DNA from: Botryococcus braunii
Lineage: Eukaryota > Chlorophyta > Trebouxiophyceae
Direction: 5' to 3'
Assembly (NCBI GenBank): GCA_002005505.1
Contig: KV908403.1
Coordinates: forward strand, 485,009 to 549,008
DNA length: 64,000 bases
Shown here: positions 17,501-33,249 of the stretch, piece by piece
Layout: each line of letters begins with the position of its first letter
How positions within the stretch are numbered: the first letter of the stretch is position 1
Position numbers and translations under genes: made by a program
Notes under the pieces: generated by a model
Database searches by the model: none
Seen by the model: the letters and a program-made list of their open reading frames with translations, nothing else
Told to the model about the DNA's origin: nothing

Positions 17501-17791
17501 CTTACCTAGTGCCCGATCAATATTCACCTCCCCAAACTCGTTTTCCACCACAGCTACTCGACGACCTGCTTTCTGTGTCAGAATCCGATTGACCAAAGTA
17601 GTCTTCCCTACGAACAGCCAGCCAGTGAACGGTGAGCGACGACATGCCAGATCCCAAAGCAATTCCGTTAACAAGTTCAGAGTAGTAGATAATATGCAAA
17701 AGCAAATTCTTCCAGCCATGGCCATGAGCACACCTGCACCGAGAAAGCCGGTGATGAGCGTCACTGGCACCTTCTCCGACTCGGGCTTCAT
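14526..17791 (-). CDS. CobW/ZNG1-type GTPase metallochaperone with C-terminal WW domain
   Basis: Ten exons, all GT-AG, phases consistent, 516 aa: 17791-17734, 17607-17506, 17347-17163, 17077-17019, 16928-16898, 16784-16533, 16040-15714, 15408-15229, 15062-14931, 14750-14526. Residues 15-23 (GFLGAGKTT) are Walker A; 70-74 (GCVCC) the CxCC metal-binding motif; 171-174 (NKID) the guanine-specificity motif. Exon 7 adds an acidic, Ser-rich insert (from about 230), followed by a basic run RRPKRRRKR (342-350), a possible nuclear signal. The CobW C-terminal domain spans about 355-450. The last exon then encodes a WW domain, about 456-486: W460, Tyr-Phe at 472-473, W483 and P486. Family members use GTP hydrolysis to insert a metal; ZNG1 proteins deliver zinc to methionine aminopeptidase. 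The WW domain should bind a Pro-rich partner; that target is unknown. Confidence 0.93.
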
Positions 17792-18860
17792 TATATCGTA
17801 CTATTCACAACCAGTGAAAGAAAGGACTGAACACAGCTTTGACAGCCTGCCGTAGCAAGCACGGAAGGGACCCAACAAAGGGGAACATCGGTTGTCCTCC
17901 TGCCGGGTCCTACGGTGGGGAATTGTGGGACTTCTATTAATCCGCCGACCTGGACAATAGGTGGAAAGCTCCTACACTGTCGTGCTGGGCGGACGTCGTC
18001 CCACGTCGCCTTGATACCATCCACGTGACTGTCAAAACGACAAAAATGTAACCTAACACCCCGGTTCGTAAACCAATCCTACCGTCGGGAGCAGGGTCAC
18101 GTAGCCTCGTGACCTTTTTTGCGAATCTCATCCTGCCGCGAGCGCGTCCACCCATTGTCCTGCCAGATGTCTACCCTACTACGCCGTTCCTGGCCAGTTG
18201 GGGCCAAAGCTACCGCATCAATCGTCTGGGGATTCAATTCTAGCGTATCAGCAGCTCTGCACTGCAGGCTGGTCAAAACAACCAGGAGTGTTGGGGCTGG
18301 GTTACAGGGACGTCCGTGGCCCCTGACATCCAGACAGGCTGGGGCAGATTTTCAGTTTCTCCTTGTTTTTCTTAGGTGTTGTTCTTTGGTTTGTTTACTT
18401 TGTGGCCCATCGCGTAAAGGAAAGTGAAATATATTTTTGCTATGTTTGTTGTTTTTCTCGCTTTCTTACTTGTTTGTATGGATGTATGTATGTATCCATC
18501 TCGAGGGATGCCCAGGCTCTCCCCCCTTTTCACCCTCTCTCTCCCTCCCTCCCTCCCCCCCCCCTTTTCTCTCTCTCTCTCTCTCCCCATCATGCCCCCC
18601 CCCCCCCCCCCGCCTTTCATAAAGAGAGAGAAGTGCTCTCTACGTAGAGCCCCGGGGCCAAAAAGGGGTCTGATGTGTTTAGGTGATCCCCTACTTTTGA
18701 CTTATATCTGTTCTTTAATAGACATATATGTATGTCTATGTACGTGTATGTATGTCATCCCACCTTACATGCACGAAGTTGATTCAGTCTCCTGAGCAGT
18801 GAGGCCTTCACAGACTCTTCTTTTGCATCCCAAACTTGGCATGCACGCTAGATTAAGAAT
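17792..18860. other. Upstream region of the CobW-WW gene; pyrimidine-rich tracts
   Basis: No gene found. Contains the presumed promoter of the CobW-WW gene and, at about 18520-18615, CT- and C-rich low-complexity sequence. Confidence 0.4.
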
Positions 18861-18880
18861 AAAGAGTGAAGCCTATCCTA
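18861..18880 (+). repeat. Dispersed short repeat, copy 4 (5' end only)
   Basis: Matches the first 20 bases of the GA-tailed element family (AAAGAGTGAAGCCTATCCTA) and then diverges completely. It is a 5' fragment. A CT/C-rich tract lies about 240 bp upstream. Confidence 0.5.
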
Positions 18881-19084
18881 GCGCTAACTTTCCCGGGGCG
18901 CCCCCATTCGCTGATACGAGTAAATGTGGGAACTGTACAATCCAGTTGATTGCACAGTTCCCACAGTTACTCGTTGATGCGACATTGTAAACAGATCTCT
19001 TGAGCTTTAACTACAACTTTTAGCCCGAAGGATCCTGATTATCTAGGCAAGGACGGAACCATGCTCGAAAAGCGCGTGTGATGT

Positions 19085-19088
19085 GTGT

Positions 19089-19154
<66 letters not shown>
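19085..19154 (+). repeat. (TG)n microsatellite and poly-G
   Basis: About 33 TG dinucleotides followed by a short G-rich stretch. The short open frames here are simple Cys-Val repeats. Confidence 0.85.
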
Positions 19155-19159
<5 letters not shown>

Positions 19160-19463
19160 GACGAGGGGGGGGGGGGGAGCGTAGGTACCGTCTATCATTA
19201 CAGGGTTTACCGAATCAGGAATTTGCTGTTAAGGGGACGGGCTTCTAATGCTGTGCTTAAACATATACTGTTGCCAGGACTTTCGCAACTGGAAAAACCC
19301 AAATTACATGGCTACTTATCAAGCAGTCGTGAATACACAACTTGCACTGCTTGCAATTCATCTGCCAGTTCCATTTACCGTGATACTCGATAAAAGAGTA
19401 ATTCCATGCCGGCCAGAACTGAGCCTAGTATATAAACTCGTAAATTCAACGTGAAAAGCGGAG

Positions 19464-19471
19464 ACAGACAG

Positions 19472-19503
<32 letters not shown>

Positions 19504-19600
19504 CCAGCCAGCCAGCCAGCCACACACACGCACACGCACACACGCACACGCACACACGCACACACACACACACACACACACGCACGCGCGCGCGCGCGCG
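19464..19600 (+). repeat. Compound (CAGA)n, (CAGC)n, (CA)n, (CG)n tract
   Basis: Successive tetramer and dinucleotide runs (GACA, GCCA, then CA with CG interruptions, then CG). This is typical microsatellite drift from one motif to the next. Confidence 0.85.
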
Positions 19601-20361
19601 GCACAGATTAAGCCAGTTGCAGCAACGGCATCTGGGAGCCAGGTACTAAAAGAAATACCAAATCCATGACTGCCACAGGCGTGCCTCTTCGTCAACGCAA
19701 TAAAAAAGCACTAGCTACTCATCTATATCTAAGAGGTTGGCAGTCTCCCACTTTCAATTGCCAACGTGGAAGCCATGTAAGGCTTGGCATGGCATACAAG
19801 CAAAGAAGACCTGACATGCCAAGACAATTCACCCAACAAAAGAATAAATTACCAACTACTATTGCCCTGCGTGGTCTTGAAGAACTCCATTCTTTTCATC
19901 AACGCTCCTGATCATATCCGAAACAGTTTGTGGAGATTGTCGAACAAGAATTGAACTATTTTAAACCTAATGAACATTCAATCAGCAGGGCGCCTCGACT
20001 GACACACCAGTCTTCCAGGACTGCAATTGACCACCATTCCACCACAAACAAAATAGCTGTTGCCCACAAACTGTTAGGTCTCTACAGATGGTTCACTAAA
20101 ATTGTTCACTCCTATCCTCAAACAATGGACGACACATTACAAATTGTACACTTTGAATTCTTTGCACTTGGAGCGTAACCACTTTGCACTCTTATGATAA
20201 ATCTCAACTAAACCAAATCTTACACAATCTTAATCTTGAATTTGCGTAAGAGCTAGTACAATGCTGTTCACTCCAGTCTCCATAACATCTTCCCTGGAAC
20301 TCTCATATTGATCAACGACTCAGGTATGGGCCTAGTACAACAACGAATTCCGCAGGTTCAC
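19601..20361. other. No gene recognised; 3' flank of the 20362 gene
   Basis: Short open frames on the plus strand (for example 19930-20178) lack splice support and homology. The segment probably includes the 3' UTR of the minus-strand gene ending at 20362. Confidence 0.35.
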
Positions 20362-23300
20362 CTAGTCCTCCTCTTCAGGGCGAGAACAAGGCATAGGGAT
20401 GCACACACTCCAACACTGCGACTGCAACAGTCTCTACGACAACAGCCTCACTATCCCCATTATTTTCCATAAACTAAGTGCTTGTATCCACAAACAATTT
20501 GCTCGTCAGATGGTTCACAAGGCCAAGGGCGATCAAGCAAAGGGGGGATTGGGCAATACTCCATGGCCTACACCGTCCCCACCATGCTGAAGACTTACAA
20601 CGGGCTGCAAGCACCCATGATCCAAAATAGACGGAAACCGATCTGATTGCAACACACCATCGCCGGGGAACATTGGAATGCGGCTTAGATGATCAACATG
20701 CTGATCTTGGTCCTGCACACATGACCACGGCTTAGATGATCAACATGCTGATCTTGGTCCTGCACTGTCAATAACGTGCCCCGAACATGTCCCATGCAAG
20801 GATTAAACACTAGCACTATCTACGTTTGGGCATGAAACTGGAACTTGTAGTTTGGGCATCAACACGGAATTTGTAGCCTGATAGGCCCTCCAGACGATCA
20901 CAAGCCCATCGTGTGTATGCTAAACGCTCCAAGAACTGCTGCCAGTCCAGGTAATGATAACACTAGTCAGCTTCATTTTTCTTCGCTTTTCCAGTACAAT
21001 TAACAAATACCATTTCCTTAAGTGGTCCATCCTTAAAACACCAGGAAACCTGCAGGAGTGTATAGGTCTCTGGTTTGTGAAACTCCAGAAGCCATCTTCA
21101 TGCAGAAACTTACCCCAAAAAGCGGTGGGGGCATAGGTAAACCCATGTCTATGGGTGCCAAATTTGCAGGGAGGACATGCTGTTGGGGCATTAGCTGTAC
21201 TTGACCCACCATGAGTGCACCCTGCATTACCAAAAGCCAAAGAAACCTTGCTCAGTGGGATACACTGAAAGCTAATGCTTTGCGAGACACACTAAACAGT
21301 ACAAGCTGTGCGCCTTCCCTGCACCCTATCCTCTCCAAATTCCACCGAATGAATATGCCCAAAATTCTTGACCCAAAGAATCGACTGACTGCGAAACCCA
21401 CCCCTCTCCATTACTCCTCCCACCGACCCATCCTCCCATTTAGCCCCTCCCTCTTTGCTCCCTCCGTCCCGCTCATCCCTATCCCTTCTCTCCGCCCCGC
21501 CTCCCCCCCCCCCCCCTTTATAAGAAACACATGAGCATGCAAGCACAAAGAGTAGCTTAGGGGACACGCCCTCCCTCCAGATAATGGAGGCCATAGTTTT
21601 CGGCCAGAAGGGAGAAGGGAACTCTCGGCCGACGACCCACTTATCCTAAGAACACAAAAAAGAAGAAAATTCTTGGAGCCCCAGCTTGCAGAAGACCAAC
21701 ATTACTGACTAAAATGCCACCCACCCAAAAGGCTTAGAAAGTATGTGAAAACAAGTTCCCCATCTAAGTACGTTGAAGGAATACAAGCTCATGAGCAACC
21801 ACAGATATGCTTTGTGAATGAAACCCACTCCTGCGCGAAGGCATTGCATGTCTTTCAACCTCAGCAAGGTTTTCATAAAACTGTGATCAACTTGGTGTCT
21901 ACTCCAGAACTCGGTATACATGCTAGCAGCATTTAGACTGTTAAAAGGGTGGCATGAAGCAATAATCCAGCCTTCCAAAAGGCCCTCTGCACCAGACCGG
22001 TAAAGGAACCTGTAGCATGTATGTAGGAACCGTAGCCATGGCTTCCTTTGCCTGAAAAGTTGGTTCCCACCATTAACCAAATCAAATAATTAGCCCATGT
22101 CCACAGAAATAAACAATGCACGATGTGCAATTGAATGCTGAATTCAAGGTGGGACCCCAAACAACCCAAAGCATGTAGACCCTCTTGCACACCACAGGCT
22201 ATGACACCTTACAAACAAGGGCGGCAGCAACCCTTGACAAATTGCAAATTGCAAGGACATGGCGTTAGTCCAAATCCCCCTTGTGCAACTCCATCTCACA
22301 AGCAGCTCCAGCACCATCAATTCTCATGAACTCATAATTTGGGTTAGATGACGTTGGAGACTGCCACCAATGCACCCAACAAGTACAAGGCCCCACCTGA
22401 TACCCGACTTGAACTTGACCTGGTGATATCACAGACGAGGACTGGACACCATGACCCACTCCTGCCACCTGCAACAGCACGTACACCCGAACACTTTGTT
22501 GGTACACAGACATAAGAAAACAGGACGTGCAAGTGCTGGAGCAGCAAACATGACCGGCAAGGCCCAAGCATACAAGTATATCAAGCCGGAGCTGGCCCTG
22601 CCAACCTACAGTCCTTCAGACAACACCACATTGGTATTGGAACTCACAATCCGCAAAGCCAAACACATGTGCTCTTGAGGGTTGGTGCTGCGAGTGGGGG
22701 TCAGAGAGGATGGACCTGCTCTGTTGGTATCAACACCCCTGGTGCCGGACCAGGGACGAAGGGATGAACTGGCTGCCCAGAAATGGCCTCCTGCAGTCGC
22801 AATGCTTGACGGTCCAAATCACGCGAGTCTGCAGCCAGGCATTGTGCCTGCAACCAGTCTTGATGAATTGGTACCCCCTCAAACCTTAACTCCAGCAGGC
22901 AATCAACCGCTGTCCCCATGCCGATCGCAGCAATCCTAGCTGCTAGAACAAAAGAAAGCAAGAAGCTAGCAGGACACATTATCAGGTGCAACATGCGTCA
23001 CATCATCAGAGTAAGTGCATTGTTAAGAAGAGGGATACCTGATACGATGCTGCATTCTTGGCCCGCTTATGTTCTTCTGCGTCATTCATTGCCGCCTGTA
23101 CCTCCACAATCAGCTGGTGCCGCTGGATGCTTGCAGGGTCTGCCTTTGCATCATTTACCTCCATCTCTTGTAAGAGATCAAGCTGTGGAAGCAAAGTATG
23201 AACTTCTCCGTCATCAGATGCCGTGGGCCCTGTCCCATCCCCTTCCTATGTTGTTGCTTGCAAGACAAGCAAGCGCATAAGCATGCACTGCAAGAGATTC

Positions 23301-26300
23301 TACACAAAGAAGCATGGTTACCAGTCAAGCCAGGTTATGGACCAAGCGTTCCATAGGAAGGACACTTTACTGATCTGTTGAATCATAGATGACAATCTGG
23401 TTTAAGGTGCCTGTTAAAGCTACAGACAATTTCCTGTATTGATGCATACTTCTTAAAATATTCCCCCATATTCCACAGGCCATATTGAAGGACCAATCGA
23501 CCCACCTGCCCTCTACAATTTGACATGCCCTGGACAGGGACCAAGTGTGACTCTATTGCATTACCTTGCACCTAAGCACTTGAGCTACAGTAACTTGGAA
23601 CTTCCCTGAATTACTGTGAGAGCCACGCACCATCACCAATCACTGAAAATCAAGAGCAATTTAAAAATAAAAACAACAATTATACTAATCATTACAACAA
23701 AATAATCACAAGACCAATATTGTACTGACTGCCATGAACTTCATGAATTTCTTTGATTTTCAATATTCTTAACAATCGTATCGGCACTATTGATTTTAAA
23801 AGATAAATTCTTTTCGCCCAAACATTTGCATGTTGGGCGAGACCATATAGGTTTAAAGGCCCATGCTCGGAATAACCAAACAATTAGAATGTTTTTGAGG
23901 CGAACAGCCCACAACTCTACTGATTTCCAAGAGAGCAAAGACACGAGGTCCGGTTTGGGTACTGAAAAGTAAATAAATCGTCTAGCTTTCCTCGCCATCG
24001 AGAAGTTTCCAGAAGTTTGTTAATTATTTTGAAGGCGTCTTGAAACAATTGCTGGGATTTAAATATCTTTCTAAAGTTCGCGAAGCAGATATAACTAAGG
24101 CTTTAATGCTCTCAAGATAATTCATACAATATTGAAAAACAACACCGCCGATCCGCCGTACATTAATATGAAAAACAACACCGCAATGCTACGTTGAGCT
24201 AATAAAACATCTAGCCATGGCCTGCTACACGCCAGACGTCCAATGTAAAAAGGCCATATCAAACCCTCTCGAGACACCAGACCACTGCTGACGAAGATGA
24301 TTTCCACCATCATGGGTCCACCTTAACGAAACCCACACCACCAATATGGCCCAATCAACCAGATTGTACAAGACTGTCAGGTTCCTAATGCCAGTTCCAG
24401 TTGAGACTGCGCAGAAACGGAAGTGGGCCCCAACTTACCAAGACTGGGTTGAGCCAATACAGTTCCAGTATCATCCCCATGGCATGTCATGTCTCTGATG
24501 CTATTGCTCGCCGCTTTTGCCCGCTCCATTGCCAACATCTGCACCCGTATTTAGGCATCAAGTAAAATTCAATCCTCCTCATCAACTGTCATGAAAGAGC
24601 AGATAGAACCAGTGGGACCACAACAGCACAAGCCCTGGTACTTCCCATACAGCATCTCTTTTCTCCTTCAAGACCAAAGTTACACTCTCCCCCCCCCCCC
24701 CCCCCCTCTTCCACCCCCAGGGTCCCGACATACAGACGTACACACCACCATCTCTTAGCCCCCATAGTTTCAATTATCTTCCTTCTGCAATGAAGCATAT
24801 CCTACCCCCAATTGCCAACGTCAGTCAATTGCGTCCTGGCTGAAGGCTTTTTCTTCCCACACACTGAATCTTACTTCCCCCTTCCGTTCCACTTTGTGCT
24901 ACATTATGGTTTTCTAGCTGTAACCATCAGGTCACTCAAAAACTCCAACACTCCACTTTTGCATACCCATCCTGGGTATGATGGTGACCTGATGGCTGCC
25001 CTACAATGACCGCCCTGAAACAGTAGTGGCTCCCAGGAAATCCAACTTCATTTTCGTATACCCCCATTCTGCCAGCCATACAAAACCCCTTCACTAAGCC
25101 CCTGCTCTTCCAACGGTCGCATGGTTCCCCTGTTTCATGCGAGGGCACTAATTGTCCAAGAATGGCAAGTACTCCACCCCATATCCACAATAAAGCCCAG
25201 CAACCTTTCACACTCATAAAACTCCTGCGCTGGGGAGGGAAAGCCTGCTGGGAAACACATGAGTAAAGGAGGTTGTCCCACATTAGTCAGGCAGTGGTTC
25301 GCTGTACCAAGGAGCTTCGTAGTGTGAAAACAAGACTCTATGGACGGCCACATCCGCCCCCACCCCCTTGGACCCCCTCCACTAGGGAGAATCAAGAAAA
25401 GAAAACTTTTGCGCCAGAAGTCATAAATATAACAGATCGTGCACTCCTTTCAGTCCGAGCAAACAATCAGAGACGCAGATTTGCACCAGACAGGTCCGCC
25501 AAAGGGTCCCGCAAGATTTGCTGTGTGCAGGAAAAATGGTCAGTAGCCTACCTCCGCTTGGTGGTGAGTAACAGCCTCAGCATGGCACTTCTGCGACTGA
25601 GCAGCCTTGCTTAGGCTCTCTGCCTTTTTCTCGAACATGTGTGCTGTCAGCTCCGGATTGGGGTAGCTCTGACCGCTTTCACGAATTGTGTCTGCCTGCT
25701 CCATCAGCTGTTGTGCCATGAGTTCCTGTGTAACATGGTCAGGAAGGGCAGTCCCCAGATCTGGGAGCAGGGACGCATCCACGGCCAGCTGCCCAGGCCC
25801 AGCACCAGGCGCAGCTGAGGGGATGCCTGGAATGCCCTGCTGCACATTGGCGCGTGGCCCAGCAGTTGGCAGACAATTGAGCTGAGAACTGACAGAGCCC
25901 TGCCGGGAGAGGGTGCTGCCGGTGCCTAACTGGAGGGTCGAGCCAGAACCTGCTGCTCCTGGATGACCCATGTCTCCCATAGGGTTTGGGCCTGTTAAAG
26001 AGAGCACCGCAGGGGCTACAACGGGCTGAGCCGGAACGAGAACAGTAGACGGCAGAACAGCATTGGGCGGCATGCCCACTACACTTGGCAGTGTTGATGT
26101 ATCAACTCCTACAGGTCCATGAGGCAGAATGTATGAGGATAGCCCGCCCTGTACCAAGCATTGTCTCAGTTGCCATATCATGTGTCAATTTTCAACTCAG
26201 CCAGAGGAACAAGGCATACCCACAGTTAGCAATAATGCGGACACAGACGGCCTTGACATAATGTTTCACGGAGCGAAGCCCAGTGACACCCAGTACATCC

Positions 26301-28680
26301 AGTACCTCCCCACCTGTGTGGTAGATGACGATCAAAGTGCTTGATTGCCACTGTGAAAAACATGCCGAGCAACATATTTGCGGCATTTTCCCGTTTGCAA
26401 AGTTCACTAGGCCACCTCCTTTCTGAACATGCTATAGATGCTCAGAGATTGGCATGAAAAATCCAGCATGAGAAAAATGGCATGAGAGTGTCTTGGTTGA
26501 CCAGCTCCATCTTGGGATTGTACCTGCATAGGCTCGTCTGTCTGTATTGAAAGGGACTGCTGTATAGGAGTGATGGTGGCAGTACTAGGTGCCAAGTTCC
26601 GCTGTGGCGCTAAGGGAGGCTTGAGCCGCGACAGGCCCATGTTCTGTTGCATCTTGTGTGAAACTGCCTGTGCTTGATGCAAAGTTCGGATACGCTTCAT
26701 ATCTGTAATCTCCCGCCGTAGTCGCTCCACCTCATCCTTCAGCTGCGCATTCTCGTTCCTCAGACTGCTAATGCTGTTCACGTCCTGGCGCAGCCTCTGC
26801 AAATTAAAGCGATGTCAGCTCCCAAGACTTACAGATGTCTGGCCAAAAGTACGCCACTGTTGCGGGAGTCACTACCGGCATCGAATCAAGTTTGTTGGCA
26901 AGGTGAGGGACAGGTGTTTAAATAGCCATGAAAAATCTGAGAAACCAGGGCTGCCACCGTTATGTGGCGACCAGGGAGGTACCAACAAAACTAGAGCCCT
27001 AATCCCTTAGTTTCTAATGGAAACTTATATCTCCAACTTTCAAAAACGTGGTGCTGGTTACCTGTCCATTATTTGCAATAAGACTGTTGACAGGAACACC
27101 TCTGGTAGATAAAATATACAATACCTTGCCTCGCGGCAACACAGACAACGCTTAGCAGACACATTTCTTTTGATGCACCTGTCAAGCAAAGCATTCAACC
27201 TTCCACAATTACAATCCCATTGTTAAGTTCAAGCACATATCTCACCAACTTCGAAAATCCCGTTTTTCTCCCGGGATAAACCCTTCATCTAGATCAGAGA
27301 TCCTAGTTCAAGGATGTTGCAAGCTTTAAATTCATGGAAACCTCAGAATTGCCAAGATTGCAGCCCATCGTACTGCAGGGGACCACCTGCATCTCAGCTT
27401 CCCTTTGCTCGCAGTGCTCTCGCACCTCCCCAGATGCAATTCCTCTTACTATCTTGGCAAGGGTCAGTCTTGACTTTTCCCCCCTCTTGCCAGAACCTCC
27501 GAGTAAGGGTCCCAGCTGCTTGCATTCCTCCTGTAGCCGCTTCTCATCTTCTTTTGTCTCAAGTCGCCCACTGAACCGTCCAAGGAGATGTGGCTTTCTA
27601 GCTTTCTTCTTGTCAGCCTGCATCCCATGAGATCGGAAACTCAAAGAAACCCTCACCACCAACATGCACATGCGGGCCCCCTAAAGCCTGCACGGGATAA
27701 AACCTGCATACTGCCGCATACCTGCATGGTATTGTCGTCTGTGTCATTACCATCATCATCGTCATTATCCAGAATTTGAGGTGCATTACAAGGTTGAGCT
27801 GCTGCTCCTCCCGTTGGGTCGCTGATAAAGCTTTCACACAATCCACGTTTTCGAGATCCTAGCTGCCTTGAACCGTACAAGTGCCGGCCTAAGCCATTAA
27901 TTGTATTGGCACCACTTTGAGTATCCGCACTGTATATACCATGGCTCGTCACCCCAGACGTTGGAGAAATGTCTGATCCCTCGCTCCAGGAATGGTTCCG
28001 AGGAACTGGACCTGTGGCATGATATGCCAGCGGACCAGAAGGACACTGGAGACTGACGGTGGCAGTCATGTGTACAGTGTTTGTTTCCAGTCCACTCATT
28101 CTCCTAGAGACCCCCGCCAATCCACTTTCCTGCCCACAGAACAAAGATGACGTCAAGTGATGACCACTTGCCTGCAGATAACAACACTGGTCTGGAGGGT
28201 GTACTGCATGTCAACCTCACTCTCTTGCACACATATGGGTACAGGCCATTAGCGTGCTTTCTGTGAAAGGCAAACCCTTCAGCAGAAACCTAATCTCACT
28301 CGAGCTCAACCACCTCAACAAGAACACTTTGGACAGAGCTAAGTATCCCCAGCCTCTCCCACTTTGAGCAAACTTTAAAAGCACGATCACGCAGGGACAT
28401 CAACTCAAAAGTTCGCCCTCAGACCCACTCGACTTGCTTCATCCGTTGTCACTGAAGGCACAAGCCCACAGACGCATGCACACTGCTCCAAAGCCATACC
28501 TGCAAATCGTTGGCGCTTGCTGAACGGTTCCTCATTGAATGCTGCAGCATGTGGTATCAAGCTCAAGTGCGGTCCAAAACCGGAGTACGGGACGTTAAGC
28601 CAAGCAGAAGATAATCGTGAATCCTCTCGGTAAGAGAATTTCCTAGCAACAAAGACCTTAAAGAAGCCCTCGGCACCCAT
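20362..28680 (-). CDS. Unrecognised multi-exon coiled-coil protein
   Basis: I do not recognise the family. Exons supported by matching phases: 28680-28500, 28171-27722, 27617-27387, 26796-26524, 26148-25552, 24538-24439, 23166-23039, 22847-22716, 22468-22397, 21221-21114, 20712-20599 and terminal 20421-20362; about 810 aa. The first junction does not match in phase, so one small exon or another donor is missing there; exons may also be missing between 22397 and 21221. Exon 2 ends with an Asp-rich stretch (DNDDDDGNDTDDN). Exon 3 opens basic (ADKKKARKPHLLGRF). Exons 3-4 form a predicted coiled coil with heptad-like NENAQLKDEVERLRREI. Exon 5 is Pro/Gly/Met/Ser-rich and probably disordered. Exons 6-8 are helical and charged again. 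The C-terminus ends EEED. An acidic-basic-coiled-coil-disordered make-up suits a nuclear regulator, but that is inference only. Confidence 0.6.
20668..20768 (-). repeat. 47-bp tandem duplication over a splice acceptor
   Basis: The segment containing GGACCAAGATCAGCATGTTG and the preceding TGCAG occurs twice in tandem, offset by 47 bp. The proximal copy is the acceptor used in the model for exon 20712-20599; the distal copy would start at 20759. Because 47 is not a multiple of three, using the distal acceptor shifts the frame. Confidence 0.7.
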
Positions 28681-30418
28681 GAGCGCTGCTCAAAAATATC
28701 AAACCCCGAGGCATGTGCTTCTTTGTACGCTTGCGTTTCTCCCCCAACCGACACCCGCTTGATCCTTATCAAAAGCCCGCTGCTCACGCAGATGGGAAGC
28801 GCACGGCCTAAGTAGCAATAAGCAACAAGAAGCAAACCAAGATGGCAAACATGGACGCAATCAGGGCTCCTGCTGGAGGGTCCGGGGCAGCCGACAAGCC
28901 CTTTTGCCCACCACTCCAGCGCTGACACGCTCAAATGCAGGAGCTTGGTCACGACAGAGGCGCACTCGTTCAGGCATACAGGTGAGAAAGAAATCGCGTC
29001 CTGCCAGAGGGACTTCTGGCGGGGTCAGCCGGACTACTTTTCGGCAGGCAAGCAAAGGGCTGAGGCGATCAGGGTTTTGAGGCTAGCAGAAAGCAGATGT
29101 GGGACACGTGCCCCCACCTCCTCCGAACCCCAAAATCTCGGTCCTCCCACAAGATCCTCACATGCGAGATCCCGGCGAGATCTGCAACGCCCGGTAGCAT
29201 TCCCATTTATGTTGGATACCCCGAAGAGCAGTAACATTCAAAGTGCTTTCTCTTCCTTTTTCTATAACATTCAAAGTGCTGTGATGCATAGCTTGAAAAT
29301 GTTAATTGCACACTTGAAAAAACAACTTCACTTCTCGACGATAGAAGCCCAACGATAGCATTCCCTACGTTCTTGTTGACGCCGTGTTTGCCTATTTGTG
29401 TTTACATCTTTCCCAGATTACTAAAATCTCTTCGTCTACCCCTTATGGAGGACCCTGTGCTACACTCTGGTTGAGAAACGACTGGCAGGAGCAAGATTGA
29501 GGCCGGGCCTCTAACGGTCGAACTGCCATCAAACACGGCCACGTCCAGAGTGTCAAGTCGAGTGGGGCAGAGAGACAGCAAACGCAGGATGAACACGCCG
29601 TGAGATACCTTCCATTTTATCTTCTTCTTGAAACACGGAATCGTGTAGAACCCTTTGCAGGAACCTCTTTAGCTTCGTCTTCACAGCATGTCCTAATTAC
29701 GAATGATGTTAATGGATTTAGGTCTGTCAGCCAGTGCGGGGCTTCTCGAGGTCATCGGCCCCCCCTGTGGAAATGTCTGGCTTGCAGCACTTCTACCAAC
29801 CGCGCACAGTTTGTTAAATAAGGATTGCTCTCAATCTAAGTTTGTTACAATGGCCTCTATCCACATCTGGTTCAACTTGGTTCAACTTGGTCTCGTATCC
29901 GCTGTAAACGTGACAAACCCAACTCAGAATTCCATAGATATGAGTCGTATGGATGACCTTTGAACTACGCTACAAGGCCTTCATGTGCGCTCCCAGGCCT
30001 TGCAATCTGTGTCAGACCAGTATGTATACGTAGCTGGTCATCTTGTTGAAAAGAGGAGTGCAGCTGCTAAAAATTTGAAGGGAACGCCAGGCTTTATGGT
30101 TAATGCACAGGTTATTGCAACTGGCAGCACCAGCATTCAGTGCTCCCATCAGAATGACCCCAAGGTGACCACTACTGGGCCAGCAACTGCAACCCCCTGT
30201 TATGCAAGAACATAAACTCATCGTCTCACACACACATGAATAGGGATGGAGTTTATCAGAGCAAGTAATCTCTCTGGTTGAAATCCCCTTCCCCAAGGAA
30301 GGTGAAGCTGCCCTGTCGCACAAACGGGCAATCTAGCATTACTGCAAAGGGCGAATACTTGGGTCAATGCAAAGGCCGGATAGATGATGCTGAATGTCAG
30401 GAAGTGCCCATTTTTGCT
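28681..30418. other. No gene recognised (about 1.7 kb)
   Basis: Upstream flank of the coiled-coil gene and downstream flank of DPH7. Only short open frames with no homology or splice support. Confidence 0.4.

Positions 30419-33249
<2,831 letters not shown>

Noticed and set aside
19930..20178. 82-aa open frame on the plus strand
   Set aside because: Antisense to the 3' flank of the coiled-coil gene, with no homology; probably chance.
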